Assembly (NCBI GenBank): GCA_029962745.1
Contig: CM057157.1
Coordinates: forward strand, 27,586,825-27,650,824
Direction: 5' to 3'
Origin: Echinometra lucunter
Lineage: Eukaryota; Echinodermata; Echinoidea; Camarodonta; Echinometridae
Length of the DNA: 64,000 nt
Positions 45,069 through 56,600 of the stretch are shown piece after piece. Position numbers and translations under genes: made by a program. Under the pieces are notes generated by a model. It made no database searches. It saw only the letters and a list, made by a program, of their open reading frames with translations, and had not been told where the DNA came from. Each line of letters begins with the position of its first letter. Positions within the stretch are counted from its first letter, which is position 1.

Positions 45069-48000
45069 GTATATATACTGGACAGTAAATTATGGTTAGA
45101 GACAGAAATCAAAATACTTTTGAAGGTGTGGCAGTGGATTCTACAACGACCATTTCAAGTAGATTTGCTGTTGCTGTACCTTGTAAACAGTTCTCTCCGG
45201 TGAATCCAGGCGGACAGATACACGATCCAGATCGTTCATGGCAGATCCCTCCATTGTAGCAAGGATCACAGAAACCTAGACAAGATGGTGGACCCCATCG
45301 ATCTGCAGGACAGTCTATGAACAGGGCATTTGAGGTCGTAAACAAGAAAGACGATCAGAGTCTATACTGTATGCGTCAGAAATGTTGGAACTTCTTAAAA
45401 TACCTATTGTTTTTAAAATACTTTAAAAAGAGTGAAACGTGCATAATCATTATGGGGGCATCTCAAAGAAGTTGATATTTTACAATTCACTCCTGAACAA
45501 TACACAACTTTAGAAATTCTAATTTATTTTACTATCACGAACCCTCCTGTCCAGCTCTTCCTCGAGCACCTCTGTCAGATACTTATCTCTGGACCGGAGC
45601 ACACAATCCACAATATGAAAACCCCAAACCAAAAAACTTCCACGACAATGTGTTACAATTTTAGTTTTAAGTATTATACTGAGCACCCCTTCCCATTTTG
45701 GGCCCTCTTACAATCGTACGTCTCCTACAGCCAAATACCTCAATTTTTTTCTCATCCGACCCAAAGAATTTCAGATTGTCTTCCGAAAGGGGTTCTGAAA
45801 ATCTCTGACTGGCCGCTGCAGTGCCCTGGTCTGAATTTGATAGAGCTGCCTTGGGAAGAGCTGGACAAGAAAATGCTAAACAAGTGAGCGTCATGTGTTG
45901 TGTCTGTGGAAGATTCTTCAACAGGCATGGCAAGTAGAAAGACATTTCCAGTGTCTACCTCCACAAGCTGAATAGCCAGAAGCCCAGCATGTGCCATGTG
46001 TAAGTACCTTCCTGGGGCGGGTTCTTTGATAAGAAGTCCCACGGTCATGATTAAATGAAATTTTCTTTAAAAAAAAAAAAGAAATGTTCATCATACGATG
46101 TACTATTATTCATTTACTCATTCTAGCACAACAGCAAAGGATCTACAAAGAAATTTGATTTCCCATTAAAAAAAGAGGAACGAAAAAAATCATCGTGTTT
46201 CAAAAAGTATTTGTGTGTTTCTTTGACGAATATATTAGTTTCCTGTATGTGGAAATAAAAGCTTACTGTCTTTACAGTCCATAAATTTTGAATATTCATA
46301 AATAAAAACAAGGCAAACAAGGGTAAGATTTGCCGAATGCCAAAAAGATCAAATGCTGGCACAACTGACCAAACTCCTCATTTCGCTAAGTATGCTATTT
46401 CGGGGGGAAACTTTCCTTTTATCAGGCATGACTGTCTCCTGAAACGCTTCAAGATTGTGAAACTGGTGTCCATTCTAACGCTGTCTACGCTTTAGTTTGA
46501 TAGCAAATTGTCACAGTGCCACACATCTGATAATAAATTGAATGTGACTTATTGTGGATGACACTGAGTTAATAGGAATATTTGGTTTCATTTGAAAGGG
46601 TAATAATTTTTCTACAACTTTTGTGTACAACATATTTGTACAGGAGTTACTGTTGAAGATTTGCAGTCGTTTAAAAAGTAAGCATTGTTCATGATTTGGT
46701 AGAATCTTGGAACAAGCAAAATCCCTCATTTCGCTAAGTATGCTATTTCGGGGGGAAACTTTCCTTTTATCAGGCATGACTGTCTCCTGAAACGCTTCAA
46801 GATTGTGAAACTGGTGTCCATTCTAACGCTGTCTACGCTTTAGCTTGATAGCAAATTGTCACAGTGCCACACATCTGATAATAAATTGAATGTGACTTAT
46901 TGTGGATGACACTGAGTTAATAGGAATATTTGGTTTCATTTGAAAGGGTAATAATTTTTCTACAACTTTTGTGTACAACATATTTGTACAGGAGTTACTG
47001 TTGAAGATTTGCAGGCGTTTAAAAAGTAAGCATTGTTCATGATTTGGTAGAATCTTGGAACAAGCAAAATCCCTTGGCACCGTTAGAGTTAAGTAAAAAG
47101 ATTATCTACCTTCTGAAGGTAAAGCAACGAAAATCCACCGTTCCGCTTTTTCTGAGACACCCGGTATAAAATTATGCAGCAATGGAAATACACACATGAA
47201 AGTCGACTTGAGATCTGGCCACCTCAAGTCGACAAAGGAACTTCGAAAATTTTACAGCTAGTATATAGACCGTAAAATTGTTAAAGTTCTGTCGACTTGA
47301 GGTCTGCCGACTTAAGCTGGCCAGACCTCAAGTAAACTTTCATGTTGGTACTTCCATTACTGTAACAAACCACTTTAGACAGTTTTGAAACTCAAGTCAT
47401 CAATTATATTTTTGTTGTCCTGGCACGATCATCGCTTTGCTTAGTTTAACTAGAAATTGTGTTTATTCCTCTTTAGAATGATTCCATGTTAATTTTTGTC
47501 ATGATTTTGCAGTCATGGAATAAGCAGTGCATCTGAATAATGGACAGAATAAAAACTGAAAAGTTGCAAAATGCTCTTGTAGGCACTGGTATTGTTGTGC
47601 AGAGCATGTTATTTGACATTAGAGACTGCGATTTTTGTAAATGAGTGTGAAGATTTTGTTCCCAAGCATTCATCCATCAATGCCAAATTGTCCTGAAAAT
47701 ACAGTTCATATACTATGGTGACATGTCAGGAAACATTCGCTACAGATTGGTCATCAATTTTCCGAAGCATCATGCCTAGGTTATCTCAAGAATATTTTGT
47801 TTTTATCTTTCAAATAAAATTAATGTTATGACACAATTTATCTCAGACTTTATCCTTATTTCATCTCAGTCTCTGGCAGCCCCGTTTGCCCAAAACGTAC
47901 TGCGCCGTGGGATTTTTGCCTTTTTTCCCCTTCCGTATAGTCAAGTTTTGTTAGGTCTTGCTAAGTTTTCTCACGGTCTGCATGGTGTCTGTGATGGGCC

Positions 48001-49441
48001 GTAAGGTACGTTCCCTGCGGAATTTTTTTTTTCCGTACACATAAAGCAAATTTTATGAATTATTCATAAAGCTGAGCTTGAAACACTGAAGTGCGCAAGC
48101 GCATGGACTTCGCACAAAATTAAGCGGACAAGACGCTCCACATAATACAGATCCCTCTCCTTCCGAGTCCCGAGTCTTCCTCCTTCCCTCTCCCCTCGTT
48201 TATCTTGCTCTCTCTGGTCTGCCTCGAGTCTCTGTGGTATATCAATCTGCGTTACATGTCTCAGTCACGTTTTAAATGATCAAGAAAGAAGGAAGAATGG
48301 CTTGAAAATGGTACAAGGAGAATCAAAGAAAACTACACAAGTGATCTGGAAAGATAAAGGTAAATAGACAAAGAAATGAAGAAAAACATAGCAGATGAAA
48401 GAAAGGATATAAAACATGGGGAAGGACAGAAGACAAAATGAAGGAAGGTACAATAAAGGAAAACAAGGAAACAAAGATACGAAAAAGAAGATGGATTCAA
48501 CTAATTACATAATGAAAAACGGAAAGGAAAAAGAGAAAGTTAGGATAGAAGGAATGATGAAAGAAGGGAAGATAAAGGAAAACTTCAAGAAGAAAGATAG
48601 AAAGATGAGAGTAATGTCTGACGGAAAGGAAAGATCATAGCAAAATACAAAAACACGGAGTATAACACAAGAAAAACAAAAAAGAGAAGGTAGGGAGGGA
48701 TAGAAGAAAATGATGATAAAAGGGAAAATAAAGCCAGAAAAATGAAGAAAGAAATCAGGTTAAAGAGGAGAATAACAAATAAGGGCGGTAAGGAAAAGAG
48801 ATGATAGAAAGACAAAAACAAAATATAACATGATCAAAGACAAAAGAGAGAATAGAAAATAGAAAGGAAAGAGGGATGATGAAAGAAGGAAAAATAAAGG
48901 AAAACATACTTTCCTATGTTATACTTTGTTTTTGTCTTTTGCTATCATCTTCCCTCTCTGTCTGTCATTATTCTCATCTTTCTATTTTTCTTCCTTAAGT
49001 TTTCCTTTATTTTCCCTTCTTTAATCATTCCTTCTATCCTAACTTTCTATCTTTATTCTTCTATCCTTAGTCTCTTTTTTTGTCTTCCCTCATGTTAAAG
49101 TTTGTTTTTGTGTTTATATCAATTTTCCTTCCCGGTTCTCATTATGTTGTTAGTTGAATTCATTCTCTATCTCGTATCTTTCTTTCCTTGTTTTCCTTTA
49201 TTTTGTACCTTCCTTCATCTTGCCTTCTGTCCTTCCCCACGTTTTATTTTTCTTTCCTTCGACCGTTATGTTTTCCTTTGTTTCTTTGTCTATTTATCTT
49301 TCCTTTCCAGATCACTCGTGTAGTTTTCTTTGATTCTCCTTGTACCCTTTTCAATCCATTCTTCCTTCTTTTTTCGTCATTTAAACGTGATTCAGTCATT
49401 GAGATTTAACGCAGATAGATACCACAGAGAGATTCGGGGCT

Positions 49442-49476
<35 letters not shown>

Positions 49477-52400
49477 CGAGGGGAAAGAGGAGGAAGAAAT
49501 ACGGGACTCGGAGTCCGCTGAATTTTGTGGTTGCGCTTGCGCACAACCGTCTTTCAAACTCAGCTTATGAATAATTCATTAAATTTGCTTTAACGTGTAC
49601 AGAAAAAACATTCGCCTCCCGGCCGCGCGTTTCTGTTTTACGCCACAGCGTAGGCAGTTTCGCGAAAAAAAAAAATTCAAGAAGTGCTCTGGTGAAAGAG
49701 TCTAAGTCGTCAGCGCACACTTGAACGGTCACCAGCATGCACAGACAGACAGCAATCTATGGAGACAGCCAAGATATGCACTACAATTCACTTTATCATG
49801 TGTGCGAATGAACTGAGCCTAATCTAATCTAAAGGGCAAAGCAATGAAATACATAAGGTAAGACGAAAGGAAAAAACAAAGAAATACATAAGGAAAGACA
49901 AGAGGTAGGATGAAAGGAAAAATAAAGAAATAAGGAAAAACAAGAGGTAGGATGAAAGGAAAAACAAAGAAATACATAAGGAAAGACAAGAGGTAGGATG
50001 AAAGGAAAAACAAAGAAATACATAAGGAAAGACAAGAGGTAGGATGAAAGGAAAAACAAAGAAATACATAAGGAAAGACAAAAGGCAGGATGAAAGGAAA
50101 AACAAAGAAATACATAAGGAAAGACAAGAGGTAGGATGAAAGGAAAAAAAAAGAAATACATAAGGAAAGACAAGAGGTAGGATGAAAGGAAAAACAAAGA
50201 AATACATACATTTGTTGCGTTCACCCCGTTTTACTACGGGCCTACTATCACTATGAACATGACGGACAAAGAAAGCGGACAAAATAAACAACCCTTCATT
50301 CTACCCTTCACAATGGTTCTGGTAGTCAAAAGAACATCCCTTCACTGCTATTGTCTAAAATATGTGGAACAGGTGTCACATGCATATTCACCTGGAACTA
50401 CATGATTAAACATAATAGCTGTGAAGGGATGTTCTTTTGACTACCAGAACCATTGTGAAGGGTAGAATGAGAGGTTGTTTATTTTGTCCGCTTTCTTTGT
50501 CCACCATGTTCATAGTGTATGTTTCTCATCCGCACCGTAACTGCTGAGGCGATTTTTTGACAGTTTAAAAATCTGGCCCGGCATCCACGGCAATCACGGA
50601 CTGTCACGTTTGCCAATCCCGTCCCCCCGCGTTGTCTCGCGTCCATCACGTTTTGTCTACGGTGGCCAGAAACGTAGTTACCGTGGCCGCCGGGAACACA
50701 TAGTACGTCTATGGTATAAACCTAGCTTTATATCCTGTGTACCTCTTAACGCTATACATGTAAATGCATGATGCGCACAACTTTTGCGCTTACACCCATC
50801 TTACTTTCAAGGAAATATAAAATAAAACTGAGAATATGGTAGGGGCTATTTCATTTCTTAGACGACCTGCATTAACAACATTTCTGGACAGATCGCTGCT
50901 AGTCTTGGGATGACAATAAAGAAAAGCACCCTAATTACTGACTGTAATACTCAAGCCATATTCCCATAGGATAAACGAATTTGATTTGTAGATTTTTGTT
51001 CACTTATATCGTCTTTGAAATGATACTTGTAATGGTGTGCTGAAACTTCTTAAAATGCTCTTAGCTTTCCTGCAAGCGTAGGGAAATTTTAACAAATAAT
51101 GTATTCGCGCTTTTATGCCCCACCAACGGGCAGGAAATAATTCTATTGGCTGACCAAAGGTGCGAGTGCAAGTTAACAACATTAATTATTGGTTACTGCA
51201 TCAGAATGGGCGTGTCTTAGATAAGATTTCAAAAAAATTAGCTAAATATCGACTTTAAAGATTTCAGGGGTATTTTATTTCACTGAGTTAAATAAATGTC
51301 AGAGTTTATCTGAGATAAAATTAATCTCAGAATATCTCCCCAGGCAACAGGGCAACTCGAGACTGAAGTTCTCCCAAAATATGTATTGCACTGTGGTTTG
51401 GAATACGTCCAAGCACCATATCGAAGTGGACATCCCCCAAAAAAACCGAATTGTAACGTAACCCCCCCCCCCACAAAAAAAACAACAAACAAACGAAACG
51501 CAACGTAACGAAACTACCGAGCAAGAAGACCGCTTCATCACCTTCCCGGCGTTGCGAAATAAGAGAAGTGCGTTTTGCAACTTTTCTCTTCTGACCTTGC
51601 CCCTTATTTTGATGTAATACACATTCCATGACTAAAACATAGTAAGGGTACCACTTTAATAATAAATAATATAGCGATGATTATTTCACAACAACAAAAC
51701 AACAAAAATTTTAAAAATCATACCTGATTTTCCAAACATTTTGAGGGTATATACTGTTAGAATAGTTGTTTAAAAATCATTGGGTTGTTTAAAATATGAA
51801 CCTACTTGTTTGAAAAAAATGCCCGTAGTTTCACATACAAATTTTTATGAACAGTTTGTAGGTTATTTTAAACAACCCAATGATTTTTAAACAACTGTTC
51901 TAACAGTATATGATACATTATATGATACATATTTATACACACATACACACACACACATATGTATGTATATATATATATATATATATACATACATACATAC
52001 ATATTTCTTTATTCATAGATATCATAAAATCAGTTCCACATTCATGAATATAATCGAGAGACGAAGAAAATTTAAATAAGCAGAATCAGCTTTCAAATTT
52101 ATTTTGAAATTTGCTTGTCCCATTCACTCCTTAGGTTCGTATTAATTTTCAGTACTTAAAATCGCCCAGGCCCGGATTAGGTGGGATGCTGAAATAAAAC
52201 TGAATGCTAATTTTAGGAAGCTGAATGTTGATCACGATGATCATCCAAATTCCAATAAACTCTAATGACTGTGCTTCAATCTACAGCTGCTCTTTTAATG
52301 ACGCTGAGCCAGAAACTTTTTGATAATCTACAGGTATAGATAAACATCGTACAAGCATGAGAGAGATAACAATCTTTCTCTTTTCATTCTTGTTCGTTCA

Positions 52401-53578
52401 TGTGCCACTTTAAGATTTTTGGTCCATATTTTTTGCAGATATTTCCTATACATGAAATTTACAAGTTACGACGTCTGTAACAAGTAACAAAACTGTGTAT
52501 TCATTACCCAAACTTTAGTCTGGTAACCACTCATTTCATAGTAATTTTATAGTGATACTTGTAAGCGGCATGTAAGAAAGAAGTAAAAGCAGCATACCAT
52601 AAGACTCACCATAGACGATTACTCTTATAATATTATCCCTACGGTTGGGCATTATTCGGTCCTCGCATTCAGAAAAAACAACATGCGTTCCTTGGGCGTC
52701 TTCTCGTAGAACAGCATCACAGTAGACGTGATGCACAGAAACAGATAGAAACAGACTGTTCACAGACGGAAAGAAATACGAGTCAGTTCCTTTCTGCGAA
52801 GTAACAGCCAACGTGCTGTTCGTCCCTGAGTGGACAGACCGGGTGAATCTCCCATTCTTTGGTAGCAGATTTCCTTTAAATTTTCGATCAATGAAAGAAA
52901 TGACACTCAAATTTCTTCTAAAAAGCTATCGCAAACAGAAACATTGACATATCTAGAAATGTATGTTGGCCTACACTAATTTTATAAAGTTTTCTTCCCC
53001 TATTTAACGGCCGTGGCAGTGTTGCAGTTTTAACCACAGGGAATTTAAAATAACTCTGGCGTTTGAACCCCCCCCCCCCCCTTCCCGGCCACGATTTTTT
53101 TCATTCTTCCAGGACTTGCGCCGTCAACGCGAGAAGGTTGGATTGACCATAACTTACGAAGAATGTGCATGCATATTTGTGAATATGCAATGATTGCTTG
53201 GATAGAAGAGAACGCCTTAAAGTTAATAATGAAATGGCTCCCTTACACGCAACAGAATTGACACCGCATCTATCTAGTCATCTTGGGAGCAGAACCTCAC
53301 GTTCAAGTACACCTTGTACACAATCGCGCTCTGCGATATATATATATATATATATTTTTTTTTTTTAAAGAAACATACAAATAAAGGCGTTGGTATCAAT
53401 ATGACTACAGCACGATGATTCATTTTGATGTCCGATAAAAGGGCTGAAGATGAAGATAAAATGCCTTGCTCAACGGACGGCATATAGTTTCGTGCCAGGG
53501 ATCGAACCCCTAATTCTCGCTTCTCCAGTCAAATGCCTTGACAACGACAACTCCACTACACACACACACACACACGCG

Positions 53579-53616
<38 letters not shown>

Positions 53617-56600
53617 TATGTATATAAAATTGAAAAATAGTCTGCTTGGCATCTAGATAATACAAGAATCAGAGTTGGTAGTAGAACGCCATTAAAAAAT
53701 AGAATCATAGATTTAAAAGAAAACTGAGCATAGCTCTCAAAAGTGAAAAGCGAAGTCACACTCTTCGTCAGTGCCCATGGTGTGACAAAAAGATGTTAAT
53801 CAAAATCCGTCTACCCATGAACAGAGGTGTTTTTTCGTCTGTGTCAGAAATGGATTTTGATTAACTAAAAGAAGAAAAATAATCTACCCCCCCCCCAAAA
53901 AAAAAAAAAGTGAAACAAGTTTGACAGTTAATTTGTCTATCCATCCCAAACCTCCGCTTACCCTCTTTCATTCAATTCTTTCATTCAACTATTTAATGCT
54001 TTCACACCAAGATTTTGTCCGGACCAGGTCCGGACCAGAACCATTTCTTTGTCCAGTATTTAGAACCCTTCAGAAAAGAAGTTCAATAAAGGGTTCTTTA
54101 TAATTTCAAGAACCCCAAAAGGTTCCTTGTATAACCAATAATGGTTCTAAAGACCCCGTTAGAACCCTTCAGAGAAACTTTAAGGGTTCTTTGAAAAACC
54201 TCTAAAGGCTCCAAATGTGGGACAAGAAATGGTTTTAATCAGCACCATTTTTTCTAAGAGTGTGGCCAGTAACAAAAAGTAAAAAAAAAAAAAAATAATA
54301 AAATAAAACGAGACATTTTGAATTCGTCACTGAGGCGAATTTGGTGGTCTGTCAAAATCTTCATCACTCTCTAAAAACACGTCTAAGCTACAACGCACTT
54401 GAAGAAGGGCGAAAATCAAGCAGGAATACCGGAGCTGTTGCTCAAAGAAGATAGTAAATGTATAATCAAGATTTGATAAAACTCAGGTCCCATAGAGAAT
54501 ATACGTAGAATATGACAACTTGATATGCCTCTATTCATCGTAAAATTGGACCATGATGATGTTGTGAAAATAACAAGTCAATAGCAAGATTGTGTCTCGC
54601 CCACCCATGACTAAATAACACGAAAATTTCCCCAAGTACATCCCTAACCAAGTTTGATGTGACAAGAAAGTCTTGCAGGTAAACTTTAATGTTTGACCTC
54701 AAATGACCTTTGACCTCACCATGTGACCTCCGACAGCACCACAACATGATGTTACCCCTAGTGCATCTATCACCCAAGTTTGGTTGCCATTGGACCAACA
54801 GTTGTCAAGTTATGTGTCATAAGAGAGTCTTGCAGATAAACTTTAACGTTTGAAATAAAATGACCTTTGACTTTACTATGTGACATCCGATGCCACTATA
54901 ACATGAAGTTCCCCCTAGTGCATCTTTGACCCAAGTTTAGTTGAAAAGGGAGCAACGGTTGCAAAGTTATTTGTCATAAGAGGGTCTTGCAAATAAACTA
55001 TAACATTTAAACTGAAATGACCTTTGACCTCACCATGTGACCTCCAACAGCACCACAACATGATGTTACCACTAGTGCATCTATCACCCAAGTTTGGTTG
55101 CCATTGGACCAACAGTTGCCAAGCTATGTGTCATAAGAGAGTCTTGCAAGTACTCTATAACAATGTGACCTCAAATGACCTTTGACCTTACCATGTGACC
55201 GCCGACAGCCCTGCAACATGATGGTACCCCTAGTTTAATATTTCTGACAGACGAACGACGGACGACGGACGGACGCCATTTGGATCCCCTAAGGCCGTAT
55301 CTCACCAACGGAGGCGTCGCCGCGACGTCTCCCTTTTGTCTCCGAGACGTCTCCGCGACAAAAAATGGTTTGCGCTCTCACCAAGGCGCAACTTCTAGGA
55401 GACTAATCGGAGATGTCTCCAAGCCAGGTGCCAATCACTCTGCTTGGAATTCGCGGAGACATCTCTAAGAGGTCTCCTCAGTCCCGGCGACCGCTCTGAG
55501 ATGTCTCCTCAGTCACGGCGACTTCTCTGAGACGTCTCCTCAGTCGCAGCGAAGTCTCTGAGACGTCTCCTATAGTTGCAGCACAGTTTCCACGACCTTG
55601 GAGAAACAAATAATCTCTGCAACTGATGGAGACACAAACTAGTCGCGAACTAGTTTCAAGCCCAGTGAGATAACCCCTTTAGTCTCGCCTTCACCTCCGG
55701 TGGGTGAGACAAAAAATGAATACGTGTTCCTTTTAGAAAATTTTGTTGGCTACATCATCTCGAAATCCCGGTAAAAATCGACCAACAACAAATGAGTTCG
55801 TCTCGTTTAAATGCCAAAAATATGACGTCACAAATTTGAAATCGAATATTTGAGTTTAGGTGCCGATATCATGATAGGCCATGGACTAGTGGGGGTCATA
55901 GTGCACCCCCGTTGTGACTTACGGAAATGGTTATTTTCATGTAGCCCTGGGTCTAACTATTCGGAAAATTGATATTGCCACCAAAAAAAAAAAAAAAAAA
56001 AACAGGGATGGAGTATACCCCCCCCCCATGGACTTTTTGACCACGCCCACTTGAAAGTTACATATGTCCAATCATGTTCTTATTTAGTACCAGAAAGTTA
56101 ATGTTGCCAGCGAAAAAACTTGGATTGAAGATACCCCATGACCACGCCCACTTTTACAGCTGATCGTAGAAAATTAGGGGTACTGATAGTTTGTAACTGC
56201 TCTAACTTTGCAATTCTTCAGAAATATATATCATATGACCCCTTAAAATGTTGGCATAATTGAGCTCAACAAGTTTGTACTACATTTTATGCAAATATCT
56301 TTATGGTAAAAAGGTCAAAAGAGGTAAAAAGGTCACAAATGTTGATCTTTACATCTAATATAGAGCAAATGCGGGGATATTTTTATATCACAAAGACCCT
56401 GTAACAGATTTTTGCATTGAAATTTGATTAAAATTGAAAGTTACATATGTCCAATCATGTTCTTATTTAATACCAGAAAGTTAATGTTGCCAGTGAAAAA
56501 ACTTGGATTGAAGATACCCCCATGACCACGCCCACTTTTACAGCTGATTGTAGAAAATTAGGGGTATTGATAGTTTGTAACTGCTCTAACTTTGCAATTC

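Noticed and set aside
45615..45887. Live Tc1 transposase
   Set aside because: Only the DWP-to-W--L region survives and in two different frames. Catalytic aspartates cannot be shown and stops interrupt it.
49819..50291. Phe/Ser/Leu-rich minus-strand frames of 130-155 codons that look like membrane proteins
   Set aside because: Three overlapping frames over a 46-bp minisatellite. A 46-bp unit rotates the frame, so the same peptide appears in all three.
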